A DNA stretch of 64,000 bases from Ascaphus truei (taxonomy: Eukaryota; Chordata; Amphibia; Anura; Ascaphidae): positions 231,915,727-231,979,726 of the forward strand of contig CM071568.1 in assembly GCA_036426205.1 (NCBI GenBank), read 5' to 3'. Shown here in pieces: positions 32,729 through 45,447 of this stretch. A program made the translations under genes and the position numbers. Under the pieces are notes generated by a model that was not told the DNA's origin, ran no database searches, and saw nothing but the letters and a program-made list of their open reading frames with translations. How positions within the stretch are numbered: position 1 is the stretch's first letter; each line of letters begins with the position of its first letter.

Positions 32729-33063
32729 AGGCTGAGTTCAGACAGGCTGCAATGCGACGTGTGCGCTCTTACGTGCGCACGCACGCACGCACGTTCGCCA
32801 CTCTTTCGCTGTGGTGGGTGGGAGTTTTGAAACTGAAAACGACACGTTGACGCCGCTGCACTTGAAGAAGACAAATAAAGTTGTGATTTGAAGCAGCAGC
32901 CGCATCACGTGTACTTCACCAGCCAAACACACACAGTTTTTTTTTTTTTTTTTTTTAAGTCCCGCCTCCAATTGCGTCATTCTGTCTTCTTGGGATGAGC
33001 ACACATCGCTCAGCAGAGAGACGTGGACGCGCGGTAGCGTAGCAGCCTGTCTGAGCTCAGCCA
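32729..33063. mobile_element. Harbinger-like MITE
   Basis: Inverted ends GGCTGAGTTCAGACAGGCTGC and GCAGCCTGTCTGAGCTCAGCC. Between them are alternating GCAC runs and a T17 run (32937-32956). Non-coding. The target duplication is not clean. Confidence 0.65.
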
Positions 33064-33064
33064 A

Positions 33065-33730
33065 AGGCAAAACATAGAAAATTGCAGTAATGCAATCATT
33101 CCTATTTTTAATAGACGATAGACACACTGACAACCATGTTAATATACCTTCTGACAGATACATTGGTAGGCACATTGGAATGCTGACATTAAAGCTGCAG
33201 TTCAAGCAATATCCTACATTTGTGTTTTTTTTTAAATAAATAAATCCGTTCTGTACTATGAGAAAATACTTGTAGCATTTAAATTTTTTTTATATATATA
33301 ATATATATATTTTTTAAAGACATTTTTAATGTAACAAGCATTTTTGTTCCTATAGCAACAATGTACAAAGTCACATCCCCTTCCCCTTCTGAAACAGCAT
33401 CACCTTTTTGAGCCCTGTCCTCTCTCTCTCAGCGAACCAATTGAATCTAGTGCCTGCCTCATAGCAATTTATTCTCGTGACTGCAAGAATCTAGTCAGGT
33501 TCCTTAAATTGACACAATTATGTGTCAACGCAAGAAATGGAAATGTAATCACCACAAATATCTATCAACATTCAATAATCTTAGAGTAAATTCTGGTCAC
33601 ATGGGCTCCAGAATTAATCAACCAATGGAGGAATAGTGTAAAAAATGTCAGAGTGTCTGTAACACGAAACCAGCTACTGTATTTACAGAAATCTTCCACT
33701 ACGATAATTCTCACCCATACTAAATTGTGG
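33065..33730. other. Intron, nothing recognised
   Basis: No element or gene visible; a short AT tract is at 33285-33310. Confidence 0.5.
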
Positions 33731-33732
33731 TA

Positions 33733-34156
33733 CAGGCAGTCCTCGGTTATCCGACACAATGTGTTACTCAAAATGGCGTTGGATAGCGAAATGTCTTAAA
33801 GCGAAACACGTTTTCCCATAGGAACACTGTTTAAATGAAAGGTTCCGTTCCTGAAGGCATTTTTAACACTAAAATACACCAAATATTTTATGCAGGCAAT
33901 AAGATACGCAGCACACACATAAATTATATAGTGTATATACTGTATTATATATATAATATAACATAAAATATAATAATATTATATATTATATAGTATAATA
34001 TAATATTATATAATATATATTATATACACATAAACAACTTTGCAAAGCGTTGGATAAGTCGTTTTGGCGTTGTAAAAATGAACATAGGTATGCATTGCAT
34101 AGCGTTGGATAAGCCATTCGTTGTAAAGCGAAGCGTTGTAAAACGAGGACTGCCTG
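33733..34156. mobile_element. Pogo/Tigger-like MITE, family 1
   Basis: TA at 33731-33732 and 34157-34158 flanks CAGGCAGTCCTCGGTTATCC and the complement CGTTGTAAAACGAGGACTGCCTG. CAGGCA-type ends at TA sites fit pogo/Tigger (Tc1/mariner superfamily). An AT-rich centre (33930-34030) has no coding content. Confidence 0.72.
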
Positions 34157-34159
34157 TAC

Positions 34160-34684
34160 AAGTATTTTCAAAATAGCCAAGTGAATGTTTGCAATGTTAA
34201 AAATAGTAAGATTAATAAACCCACATGCTGATTGCCTGGGTCAGTAAAACTTTCATTTAAAAATTAATCTGCGTTGAAGTTTCCTCTTGATAAAATAAAG
34301 CAGCAGAGAACACTGATGTAACTAGAATTCTGGTGGAAATGCATATTACCACAACAGGGTATCTTTATAGTATATTACAGAACAAACAGGGTAACATGGG
34401 CTTTCATTCTTCCTGATGTCTTTGTTCTATTGTTTGAAAGGATTTTAAAAATAAATTCAAGAATTTTTCATGGATTGTTTATTTTACTTTCTAGTTTAAT
34501 TATATATGAGAAATATGATTGAGCAAAGGGTCTGTTTAACAAAATATTTGGCCATTTCCTGACCATTCTTTAAATGTGTCCTCTTTCATCAAATTATTTG
34601 TATAGCTTGGTACCATTGAAATTTATGAAGCCTAAAACATCTGCATTTTTTTTTCTTGATGTGAACATCTCAAGCCACCCACAA
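34160..34684. other. Intron, nothing recognised
   Basis: Ordinary A/T-rich sequence. Confidence 0.5.
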
Positions 34685-34685
34685 A

Positions 34686-34864
34686 GGGTGCCATGTATCA
34701 AAGTCTACCAGCTGCAACACAGTGCTCAACGAATGCAGTAAAACTGCAACAGATTTGCCACACAACAAATTCCAATTGGTTTTAATGGGGATGTTTTTAT
34801 TTTATAAACAAATGCTGTTTCTCTGACCCAATTTTGCAACCGGAGACTTTGCTAAATGACCCCC
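34686..34864. mobile_element. MITE (GGGTCATTTAGCAAAGTCTC family), copy a
   Basis: The left end GGGTGCCATGTATCAAAGTC and right end GGAGACTTTGCTAAATGACCCC are inverted copies. AAAG is present just outside on both sides. A second copy is at 36178-36349 and a decayed one at 22659-22757. Confidence 0.6.
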
Positions 34865-35320
34865 AAAGTAACAGATTAAAAAACAAAGGACAATAACATT
34901 GAATCTAGACCAAATGATTAGACTAGTAGTTTTCAATCTTTTTTCTCTCGAGGCACCCCTAATCAGAGTGCTCAGCTGCTGTGGCACCCCCACATACAGG
35001 GCAGTCTATCGACAGTGTCATCACAGAAGACGCAGGGCAGAGACAGAAAGAGTCACAGGAGACAGAGGGGACAGAGACAGTCACAGAAGACACAGTGCTC
35101 TCTTCTCCCTTCTATGGGAGATCGGGGAAATCCCGCAGCACCATTTGATCCTTTCACTGAACTCCAGTTGGGAATAACTGGATTAGACAGAGTATATAGT
35201 ATGATATATAGATGATTTTGTCATTTGAATTAATTGTTTTGATCGCTAGCCGAAGATTAGCTATTTCTCCTGAGTTTCTATTGGTTTAAATTAAGAACAT
35301 CATACAAAATATAGGCATAC
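34865..35320. other. Intron with a possible hAT-like repeat
   Basis: 34922-35180 begins TAGTAGTTTTCAATC with CGAGGCACCCC and ends CCAGTTGGGAATAACTGG, resembling a decayed hAT MITE. It contains CACAGAAGACGCAGGG/CACAGAAGACACAG repeats. Not certain. Confidence 0.35.
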
Positions 35321-35554
35321 CTGTGAAGCTGTTGTTTTCAGTTTCTGCAAACCATTTACTAAGTGTTCCATTCGCTGAGACAACTCCCTCCGTTTCCTGT
35401 CCAGCAGATTCTTGTATAGTGTAATTTGCTCCAGAAAGCTTTTTGGAGTGGTGTAGTTATACCGCTTTTCATTTTGATGGTATTTTGTACTCATCTCATT
35501 GACGCTGGTGTGTACGTGGGCCATAAATTGACTGATTGAGTCCTTTATATTTGG
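35321..35554 (-). CDS. DNAH11: DNAH11 exon G: end of AAA4 and start of stalk CC1
   Basis: 78 codons, the longest exon here, phase 0 at both ends. The acceptor is TCATTGCAG above 35554 and the donor CAG/gtatgc lies just below 35321. It encodes [18 protein letters not shown], then [36 protein letters not shown] and ends KLKTTASQ. (V)NEMS..Y...[14 protein letters not shown] is a highly conserved block at the AAA4/stalk junction of axonemal dyneins; NG(L/I)QKL..TASQV begins the coiled coil. Between this exon and exon F lies the largest intron in the window (12.5 kb). Confidence 0.96.
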
Positions 35555-36177
35555 CTGCAATGAAGAAATGCAACATAAATACCATGGAATGTTTTTTTTC
35601 CAGTATACATAAATACAATTACATTTCTAATTAAGGAATGGCTCAGATAAGACAAGAATAGAAACATAAAATACACTGAAAATATACAGATAAGCAGTAT
35701 TGAAAGTTATTTCTACTAAACAATAAACATGTCCATATTCCAAATAAAATCAATGTAAAAAAAACAACTAAGGTAAATTGATAATCAGTAATGCATTTTC
35801 TAGGTTTTTACAAAACAGGGGTGTAGAGGGGAGTTCAGGAAATGTGAATAATATTAATTCTGGTGATAATATTCTCTGATGAAGACTGCCACCTTCTTTC
35901 CCTCACCTGCTCAAGAGGACACACCCCCAATCCCTCCCACACTCGCAGAAGAGGAGGCCTCCATTGACTATGTGTTGGCCCGCTCTTCCATTGTAGGCCA
36001 GCCGTCAGGGAATGCTCAATTATACTAATCTGGTAATCTGCCAAATATTCTGGGCATTAGTGACTGTTAATGTCTGTCATTTTGACCAATCAGAAGCAGC
36101 ATATCAATATTGCCCTTCTGTTTAGCCTATCATCATTACATACTAATAAGATCATACTTTTTCTTCAGACAGAAATC
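35555..36177. other. Intron, nothing recognised
   Basis: No named element seen. Confidence 0.5.
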
Positions 36178-36349
36178 GGGGTCTATTTACTAAAGTCTCC
36201 TGACTGAAAAACTGGGGGAAAACAGTCGGAAAACAATGCATCATATTTATCAGAGAAATGGAATACCACTAAAAGCAATGACATGTGCTCCTTTAATAAA
36301 TCAGTTTGGTCCACGTTTTGCAACGGGGAGACGTTAGCAAATAGGTGCC
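36178..36349. mobile_element. MITE, copy b of the 34686 family
   Basis: Ends GGGGTCTATTTACTAAAGTC and GAGACGTTAGCAAATAGGTGCC are inverted copies; the body shares TTTTGCAACGGGGAG-like sequence with copy a. Non-coding. Confidence 0.55.
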
Positions 36350-37880
36350 ATTAAGTGAGCAGCACTGTGAATATTAACTGGCCAATCTAACAAACAATTC
36401 TTCTTAATATCATCATATATAATGAGCTCTCTCATAAACACAGACAATAAATGAAAGTACTTTTACATACAATGACAACAAATTAAGCACTGTTATTTTG
36501 TATTCAATGTTTGGTTTATTAAACACAATTATTGCAAAATTATTCATAAGCCCATTTAATATTACCAATATTTTTTTTAAGGTTTCATTTTTATCTTCTT
36601 TGACTTCTAAATCAGTTAACTTTACACAGCTACGTCATTATAATGACTATTTATTGCTTTCTGTACAAGATTAATCCTTCTCAATTAATCAAAAATGCCT
36701 GAAAATCAATTAATATGAATTAAATGAGGTACACCAAAGTCTAGGAAAGTTGCAGATAATTAACCGAAGCATTGTCAATAATGGTTCCAGTCCAAAGTGT
36801 GTTTGAAAATTGTTGTTGAGGGTGAGATGATGCAAAGGATTACCTCCCGTACCATTCATATTTTTGTGCTAGATTACTATTATAAATCTACAAATGCAAT
36901 GCTGCATTTCAACACACATGCTTGCATTTTAATATTTTGTAACTTGAATAAACTATATAAATTATCAAGGATTGACAGCTTCACGAGTTTTGAAATGTAA
37001 ACTTTGCAAACTTTGATGTTAGTGAGGAAGTTTGAGTCAAACTTTGGAATGAACTTTCAAACCCAGACAACATTTCCAACCAAAACTCGAGAAACGCACG
37101 TCCTCGGATTCATTTTTTTTTAAATAAAATCATTCTCAGGTATTTTTTTAATTATTTTTGTTAAATCACAATAGGCAAACTTTAGAGTTTGAGAACAAAA
37201 ACAAAGTGAAAGTTTGAAAAGATTTTCCAATTTTTATTTGAATGCCTTTTCCCATTGTAAAAAAAAAACAATCCAAAAACAATCAAGTAACATCAAACCA
37301 ACACCCAAAAATGTTTTAGAACCAAAAACAAAATACTAGAGAAAGTACAAACACTTAGTTTTTATAATATTTAACCCAACAAGAGAGGAGAATACTATAG
37401 TATTTTAAAGTGCTGTTTACCACGTTTATAAAATTGATGATAATTTTTGGGGGATGTAATGCCACCAACTGTATTTTTGTTTTTGGTGTGCTCCATCGTC
37501 CCCAGAATCTACTGTGTGTTTTTGTGGATAGTCATGGGTCTTGCAGGAGCCTGTGCAGAACCAGTAACGGGAGGGAGCAGGTGTGTAATTCAGATGGCAG
37601 AGGTCTAAGCTCTGCTCTTGGGTGGCTTCCTAAGCCATGTCGGGTGGTGGCATGCTACCCTTTATGTGTACAGCCAGCACTGGTTTCGCTTGCGGTCTGA
37701 GGACCATGGCTCATCTGTTTTTAGTTGTCAGTGGCTAGGACTGTCTCATGACTGTCATGTAATCCAGATGTTTATTCTTTGAGCTGAGTGGTCTTTTAGA
37801 CATAAATCCTTAGGAATAGTTGATTAGTAATATTATTTGTGATCATATCAGATAACATTATTTATTTATATTTCACTGTC
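36350..37880. other. Intron, nothing recognised
   Basis: Mostly A/T-rich single-copy-looking DNA. The part 37400-37760 is more mixed but shows no coding feature or repeat I know. Confidence 0.45.
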
Positions 37881-38340
37881 ACAGATACATTAAAACATGA
37901 TGAAGGGGCCCTGAGATGGATCCAAAACATTGGATGCCTGTGGATATGGATTACATACCCCCTTTTCATCTATCTGTAGTGCTGTATCTCCTTCCCTGGT
38001 CATTTGATTTTGGTGAAGTATCTTTTTTATATACTATTTATGACACGTGCACTTGCCAATTATGAGCTAACATTTTTGTATATATGGTGTGCTATATATA
38101 TATTGGAAATAGCCGTGTCAGTCCAGTGCAGATTAAATGAGTACTTCAGTATTAGGTGATACCTTTTTAATTTGGACTAACAATTGATATTATAAGACAA
38201 GCCTTCAAGAGTTCTACTCTCTTCCTCATTATTATTGCTGGACCTGAGGAAGAGAGGAGAGCTCTTGAAAGCTTGTCTTCAAATATCAATTGGTAGTTTG
38301 AATAGAAAAGGTTTCACGACAAATACTGAGGTAATATTTC
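37880..38340 (+). repeat. Two motif-bearing repeats, one palindromic
   Basis: 37898-37945 has TGATGAAGGGG...TCCAAAACATTGG, a poor copy of the hairpin motif. 38103-38335 is a palindrome: AAGACAAGCCTTCAAGAG with TCTCTTCCTC returns as GAGGAAGAGAGGAGAG and CTCTTGAAAGCTTGTCTT, and its outer parts (TATCAATTG/CAATTGATAT) also pair. Confidence 0.5.
38244..38274 (+). other. Hammerhead-like hairpin motif with GAAAGCTTG ending
   Basis: CTGAGGA, A, stem GAG...CTC, TT, then GAAAGCTTG. The GAAA box is followed by GCTTG rather than CGCG. This variant is reminiscent of a widespread vertebrate repeat (GAAAGCTT type). Confidence 0.4.
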
Positions 38341-38390
38341 TCTCTTTCAGTACTTAAATAGATGCTGATGTATATCTACATAACTACATA

Positions 38391-38721
38391 CAGGCATACC
38401 CCACATTAACGTACGCAATGGGACCGGAGCATGTATGTAAAGTGAAAATGTACTTAAAGTGAAGCACTCCCTTTTCCCCACTTTTGATGCACGTACTGTA
38501 CTGCAATTGTCATATACGTGCATAACTGATGTAAATAACGCATGTGTAACAGGCTCTATAGCCTCCCCACTTGTGCACAGCTTCGGTACAGGTAGGGAGC
38601 CAGTATTGTTGTTCAGGATGTGCTGACAGGCGCATGCGTGAGCTGCTGTTTGCCTATTGAGCGAAATGTACTTACTCGCGAGTGTACTTAAAGTGAGTGT
38701 CCTTAAAGCGGGGTATGCCTG
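38391..38721. mobile_element. Pogo/Tigger-like MITE, family 2
   Basis: TA (38389-38390 and 38722-38723) flanks CAGGCATACCCCACATTAAC and the complement TTAAAGCGGGGTATGCCTG. Non-coding, 331 bp. Confidence 0.75.
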
Positions 38722-38724
38722 TAT

Positions 38725-39815
38725 ATAGTTATACTCTCTTCATCAGATCAAGGGACAGTAGCCATAGTAAATCTATTTTCAGAAGGTACCACTATTGTAG
38801 TGTTCACTCAATTTTGCACAGCTGAAATTTGGCTCACTTTCTCAACAAAAATAAATTATGCAATCATATGTAAACTCAGAGAGATTCTGAATGACCTTTT
38901 ACAGTACAATTCATTTAGAGCAAATTCACGGCTATTTTAGAGTAATGTGAACAAGAGATTAATCTATAAACTAGGGATGGGAGAAGGGGTTTCCGAAAGA
39001 GCTGGAAGTGGCCAGAGACAAGTTGTCTCAGTGGGGTAAAATAACTATTGTTATCAGGCTTAACAAAATGGCACAGCATGGGAGACATGTGGAGCCAGAG
39101 AGCAGCTGGTTGTAATTCATGCTGCTTTTTCAGAAAACACTAATCTTTGCAGAACAGGCTTCTTTGATGATTGGTCTTCTCTGCAGTTGGAATTTGTCAC
39201 TTTCTCTTATGATAAGGTCAGCAATGACAGCACTTCCTGACTTTAACAGCTGTGGCTTTTGTAAGGGTCATTGTGGAACTACTAATTGCAGTAATTTCAT
39301 TAGCATAAATTATTTATTCTGCCAGTCATTTATCTTCAGTTTTATTGTAATATGTTGTTTTGTATTTTTCCTATAAAAGCGTGTTTGGTCATGTACATAA
39401 AAAATAAAAACATGATTGCCTATTTGTTCTTCAGTTAAAACAACTAACAGTGAAAGGGAATCAATATAACGAGAAGACAAAATATATACATTTTTTATTT
39501 TATTTCCAGTGATTTGTATTTGTATCTGATAGTTTAAATGAATGCTTACGTAAGGGTTGATGTGGTGCCCTCTTCGGTACCCAATTACATGCTTTTTTTT
39601 ATAGACACAGTTACTTGAACATAAGAATAGAAACTGAACATGATTTGTATATTTGTACGTTTACACAGGGAAATAGGGATGGAGTTCAAAATCAACTCTG
39701 AACCCTGGAGATCCTGCATTTCTTGTTGGCATGGTGTTCAGAGTCAGTTTAAAAAAAATATTAATTTATCAAACAAAAGTGGCATTAGCCAAGTGTCTGC
39801 TTGAGCGAGGCCTGA
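38725..39815. other. Intron, nothing recognised
   Basis: No gene or named repeat seen. An apparent 85-codon frame at 39119 has no domain. Confidence 0.5.
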
Positions 39816-39817
39816 GT

Positions 39818-39832
39818 TAATATAATAATAAT

Positions 39833-39862
<30 letters not shown>
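39818..39862. repeat. (AAT)n microsatellite
   Basis: AAT repeats with one break. Confidence 0.95.
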
Positions 39863-39864
<2 letters not shown>

Positions 39865-40032
39865 GCATGTTCTTGTATGGCGCTGCTAGTTTTTACGTAG
39901 TGCTTTACAGAGACATTTTGCAGGCACAGGTCCCTGCCCCATGGAGCTTACAATCTATTTTTGGTGCCTGTGGCACAGGGAGATAAAGTGACTTGCCCAA
40001 GGTCACAAGGAGCCAACACCGGAAATTGAACC
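39865..40032 (-). repeat. SINE/L2-type tail fragment
   Basis: GTGACTTGCCCAAGGTCACA and GAGCTTACAATCTA are stock phrases of L2/MIR-related repeats. The fragment ends GGAAATTGAACC before an AT tract. Orientation by analogy only. Confidence 0.55.
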
Positions 40033-40309
40033 ATACATATATATATATATTTATTTATTTTTCGCCCTCCCTGCGTTCACCTCTGTCGGCCCCCCATCCT
40101 GCATTGCCTTTATGGAATTTTGAAGCTCTACTTTCCCATACTTGATGGAAAATTGTTCTCCAAATTTCATTCCTGCTACATGGCTATGACTTCTCTCCGC
40201 TAGACTACTGACCATGTTTTCAAGTATATCTGCAGCACTTATCTCGTATTATTAACTTATATCTCATTATTTACCAATATTGTATTTTATTCTGCATAGA
40301 GCAGAGCTA

Positions 40310-41460
40310 AGAAGAATGAATAACTATAGCGCAACTATAGTGTAGCGCACTTTCCCCAACCACCAGGGAGATATGACTACTACTATGTATGTGGTGCGTT
40401 AACTGCGGCTCACAGGAGCGCTGAGCCTCCGCTGCTGGTAGCCAGGGATGTGCCTGAGTTGTCAATCGGTAGCGCCTCCACCTGTACGGGATCCTACTAT
40501 GTGGGATAACCCCATTACAGGAACCGATGCAATAAAACACATGTGGCTAAGAGTAACAACTTTACTACATGTAAACGAATAGCTGGTATACACAGTCCCA
40601 CCAACCAGGCCATGCATGGCCGTACTTTCCAATAACCCTCTCCCCGCCAAGTCCACTCACACAGGAGAGATAGTCCCTCAATGTCCTTAGGCCCTTGGGC
40701 ACTCAACCACCCTGGTGCACCCAAGTAGCAACTCCCACCCAAGTGTGTGAGACAGCGCTGCCCCACTAGCGTGTTGGTGCACTTGTCGAGATGAGGTACC
40801 TGCCGGGTGCTCCAACACACGGTTACGCTGAAACTGTAAGGAAGGATCCACGGATCCCGCAATGTCATCCGCGAAGCCTCCGCCTCTATGTTGGGTGACC
40901 TTCCAGAAGATAGTATCTTAATATGGTGCTCTGGTCCCAGACCACCGGATCGCCACCGTGTCCTGGCTGGGTCCCTCTCTCTGGTACTACAGGGGCCATG
41001 TCCCTAACTGATGGGCCGATCCCTGCAGCAACCACAAACTGAGGGGAGTCGAGGCCTAGCTGTGGCCTAAGGGGGTCTCTGGCCTAGTGCAGGGGCCGCT
41101 GACACCCTGCACATGCACACCTTACCCTTCTGGTGTCACAGATCTGACTGGCATGCTCCAAGTGCGTGCAATGTATCAATACCCACCTGCAGGGGAAGCT
41201 GCAGCCCTATAGGCTGTTGGCCAGCATGTGATCCCTCAGCCCCTGTGCATTATGGAGTTGTAGTCCCCGCGGAGCCTTCTGCTGTAATGGCCGCCTCGCG
41301 ACTCACACTGCGCATGCGCGGCATCTTGCGCATGTGCAATCACACCCAAGATGGCGGTGCCCTGCTGCAACCTCCCCACGCTCCCTCCCAGCCCCGGTGA
41401 CAGACGCAGCTATAGCCAGAGGTAGGGGGCAGACGGGGGACCAGGTGAACCCAGCCTATA
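40310..41460. repeat. GC-rich repeat with promoter-like motifs
   Basis: A CpG-rich block unlike the surrounding A/T-rich intron. At 41258-41270 GTTGTAGTCCCCG resembles an inverted ZNF143 site, 41307-41320 has TGCGCATGCGCG (NRF1 consensus) and 41347-41357 AAGATGGCGG (YY1-like). It may be a long terminal repeat or a captured CpG island. Ends not defined. No exon recognised. Confidence 0.45.
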
Positions 41461-42284
41461 ATAGCATTCTGAGAGCTATCAAATAAACACAGATGGTCTG
41501 AGAGGAGGATTAGTTATAGGAATTTTACCTGGATATTTGTTTTTATGCTCCAACTTAACTCAACATTTCAAATGTCATTCTCATATAGTTATTACCTGGC
41601 AAACCATACATAAATGAAATGATAATAATCTTGATACAGATGGAAATAATTGTAGCTAAACCACGTCTATAAAAATGGTCAAACCGCGCAGTTCAACAGG
41701 CAATCCGCCTGGATTGTACTTTGTTTTGAAGCAGAATGCGTTTGAGAGAGAGAGAGACCTTCCTCCAACTAACATATGGAAAGATACATGTGCTCAAAAA
41801 GGAGCACACCTTAGATACCTGGGAGATATGCTAAAAGAATATATGCAAAGTATATTTAAATTACTCACACCCATCACCTCCTAAAAGATTTCCATAAGAC
41901 CTATACTGACAAGTCTAAGACTTATTCTGATGAAGGAGGTACTGGTGTCATAAACAACAGGATCAGTACCCACAACCCTGCTATTCACGGCAGCAGGGGA
42001 AGCGCTACTGTCGGAGCATACTGTTTAGCGCATACTTTTTCTGGGCATTTGCATGTGGAAGTTTGAATCTCGTTGCAGACATGTATAAGTAGAATTCCTA
42101 ATCCAGATAACAGCTAGGTACATTCAGTATTTTCTTGATGAGTCTGTTAAATTTCTGAAATTAGGCTTTCAGAATAAAAGTTTTTAACTTGTTTGTGTAT
42201 GTTGTTAAAACCTGTATTCAGTTATGTTTAGTAACCTTCGCTACATTCGTCTCATTTAGTAATATTAATCATTAACTGGCACTA
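41461..42284. other. Intron, nothing recognised
   Basis: No element named; the sequence just before 42307 may belong to the LINE that follows. Confidence 0.4.
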
Positions 42285-44029
42285 CCAAGGATCTAAATCA
42301 CTACAGATGCCTGCGGAATATGTGCACAATGCAAAAGCACAATATTACTCTGACAATCTTCACCAGAATACAACAAACCCAGCTAACTTCTGGAAGGTTA
42401 TCCACAATATATTCCAGCCTTCTAGCCATCAACAACCAAGTAATATCACTAAGGAGGATATTACTCTGACAAATCCCACTGACATTGCAAATGCATTCAA
42501 TGATTACTTTGTGGAGTGTGCTACTAACTTATTAGTGAAACACCACCCAAACCACAAACATGAACCTCATTCTGAGAGTACCCCTATAGCCCCACCCTCT
42601 CCGAACACTGCTCACAATTTTCAATTTGGCCCAGTATCCGAAGAGGAGATTACACAAGCGCTCCTCAAATTAAAACTAAGCAGCCAATTTGGACCTGATT
42701 TACTGCAATCTAAGTTCCTAAGACTTGGTGCCCCAGCCATTGCCAAACCAATTGCTTCCATAGTCAACTCTATTCTGTTTGCAGGCCATATCCCTAAGAC
42801 CTGGGAAACTGCCAGAGTTGTCCCAATATTAAAAGTGGGGACAAAAACACTGTCTCAAACTACAGGTCAATCGCCCAATACTATCCAAAGTCAATGAAAA
42901 ATGTGTACACTCCCAATTAAGCGATGAATATAACAAGACAAATATCCCAAGCCAATTCCAAGCTGGCTTTTGGCCTAACCACTCCACTGTAACTACCCTG
43001 CTAAAAGTTTGCAATGAAATCCAGTGTGGAATGGAACAGGGACAACTCCAGTGCACTGGAATAGGGAAGCATGCTTTAAACTGATTTCATTCCTATCTAT
43101 CAGGTAGATCCCAACATGTGTCTATCTGAGGCTCTAACTCCAACCCCCTGGATATCACCTGTGGTGTCCCGCAAGGCTCTGTTATGGAGCCCCTACCCTT
43201 CTCAGTGTTCATCAATGATCTTCCTACAGCATGTAAGGGAGCTTCAATACACATGTATGCAGATGACACAATCTTATATGTACACAGCCCTAATCTCTCC
43301 GATCTTGAACACATACTTCAGTCTGACTTTTTGAGACTTGAAAATTGGATTTCCCAAAACAAACTGTTTTTAAACACCGACAAGACTGTAACTCCTGTTA
43401 CTAGTTTTAAATACTTGGGCATATGGTTTGATTCCCATTTACCATTTGGGATGCACATTGATACCCTGACATCCAAAACCTACAGTATGCCAAACTAGGT
43501 GTACTTTACAAGAACAAATCCTCCCTAAATCTTCTGGTCAGAAAGCGTATCGCACAGCAGAGGCTAATGCCAATTATCGACTATGAGGACATAGTATACG
43601 GCTCGGCAACCCAAACCCACCTTAGCAAACTTGACACCCTAAACAATTCAATATGCCGTTTTGTTCTCCATTGCAACTACAACACACATCCCTGCGAAAT
43701 GTTCAAAGAACTAGATTGGTCATCAGTTGTGTCTAGGCGCAAAGTTCATCTTTCCTTTCTTACCTTCAAATACTTTCTGGGCAAGCTACCCAGCTACCAG
43801 AACAAGCCCTTCACCCCAACCACATGCAGTACTTATCATCTGAGATCTGACTGGTCCCAAGGTTCAGCAAAGTATCCGGCCGCTCCTCCTTTTCTTACTG
43901 TGCACCCCAAAACTGGAACAATCTGCCGGAGACTCTCACAGCCACCACCAGTCTAAGTTCTTTCAAAACTAAAGCTGTCTCACATTTTAATCTGGTCTGT
44001 AACTGTTACATACGCCTATAATATATATT
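42285..44029 (+). pseudogene. CR1/Rex1-like LINE reverse transcriptase fragment
   Basis: The frame from 42307 (AKAQYYSDNLHQNTTNPANF, WKVIHNIF...) leads into DYFVECATNLL, LKLSSQFGPDLL, then after frame changes SQFQAGFWPNHSTVTTLLK, GVPQGSVMEPLPFSVFIND and HMYADDTILYVHS. YADDT (43256-43270) is the RT catalytic motif; FRP.HST and GVPQGS are RT motifs of Jockey/CR1-group LINEs. The C-terminal part includes LMPIIDYEDIVYGSA. At least five frameshifts or stops exist, and the endonuclease is missing, so the copy is dead. Its 3' UTR continues at 45211 after an insertion. Confidence 0.85.
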
Positions 44030-45210
44030 GGGGCCTATGCAGAGAGGTGCGAATACATGGCGTTATGCATGTATTCGGCATAATTAGCTTCCTGTATGCA
44101 GAGAGGTTATTGGCGTGGCAATTTTGCAGTATTCGCCAGGAGATTTTCAAAGCAGGATTCCGCCAAAGTCGTGGCGAAAGCGCTTTTTTTTGTTCACGAT
44201 CGCCATGTTGATATTTGCACCATATTCAGGGAACGAAAATGTAACATTCTCGCCATGGCGTGTGTAATTCTGTGCGTTAAACTCGGCAATAGTGTACGCC
44301 AGGAAAAAACGGCAGTAGCCGTCCCGATCCATGGCATCAGGTTCCCCTTGCTGTCCACCACGATTCTGCCACTGACGTCACCAAAACACGTCTGCTAACT
44401 TTCAACCCTGCGCCCCCACCATAATGACAGGAATGCAATTATGAATAAGTGCAACGAAGGGCCAATAATATTGTATTGGCACTCTTATTCATGCGGCATT
44501 CCTGCTGCCCCCCCCCCCCTCACCCTTCCCACTCCCTCCCACCAAGGGCATCTCCTGGTTGCTAGCATAAGCTAGCACTTTGCCAGCGTTACCCACCCCC
44601 TTTCCTCCTACCTGGCTCCGTTCGTCAATCCCATCAACGTGTCACTAAGGCGTCACGATCCATGGCTCATCAAATCAAGTGGAAAGGACACTTCTCCTCA
44701 CTGTACTAGAGCGCGCTACGGACATACTGAAACTTTGAACAATTTCGTGTGGTAACTACTAGACTGACTACACGGTCTATCGCTGAGTGTGTTTGCCTGT
44801 AGATTATTGATCACTGAAAGTGTAACAGTCCAATATTGTAACTGTACTGAAGTGTGTATGCGCTTTCACAACTTTCAACACAGACAAGCCGCTTTTCTGT
44901 GGTATGTAAATAGAAACAACCGTCCGTGAGGGGCGCTGTGACAGGAATCTGCAGTGTTATGTCAAATTGCCCGCCCACTTCAAATCACGTCTCGCGAGAC
45001 TCGCGAGCGCAACTTCACTCACACGGATTACATTTGTAGCCAAATGCAAGAACATTTGTCAGGAATGGCGAAAGTAGCACTCGCCAGTACTTCATATGGA
45101 TACTTTATAGCCATTTTTCCCTTTCTGCATAAGCTGTCATAAAAACGCCACAATTTTGCTATTTTAACACAATGGAGATTTTTTTGCCCGTGCCTCTCTG
45201 CATAGGCCCC
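44030..45210. mobile_element. Harbinger-like element with ATT target duplication
   Basis: It starts GGGGCCTATGCAGAGAGG and ends CCTCTCTGCATAGGCCCC. ATT lies at 44027-44029 and 45211-45213. Removal of the element and one ATT gives ATATATATTATCTCTT, matching the intact LINE tail at 46205-46225 (reverse strand), so the empty site is confirmed within the window. No transposase is present; 1.18 kb. Confidence 0.8.
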
Positions 45211-45395
45211 ATTATCTCTTACTGTGCATGCAATGTCTTGTATATAATGTATACCCTGTTCACTTATGTAACTATAGATTTGTAACCATGTATTATTTGT
45301 CATCATAACTCTGTGCCCAGGACATAGTTGAAAACGAGAGGTAACTCTCAATGTATTACTTCCTGGTAAAACATGTTCTAAATAAATAAATAATC
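45211..45395 (+). mobile_element. CR1/Rex1-like LINE 3' UTR
   Basis: Continues the LINE after the insertion: TTACTGTGCATGCAATGTC, AACGAGAGGTAACTCTC, CTTCCTGGTAAAACATG, ending in AAATAAATAAATAAT repeats. The same tail is at 46027-46215 on the other strand. Confidence 0.8.
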
Positions 45396-45447
45396 TGGTT
45401 GTAGCCACTTCCAGCTGCACATTGCAAAGCCAGTAATCAAACTAACA

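Noticed and set aside
35835..36044. 69-codon minus-strand frame and similar short frames throughout the introns
   Set aside because: No domain, no splice context and no similarity between neighbouring frames; expected by chance in A/T-mixed DNA.
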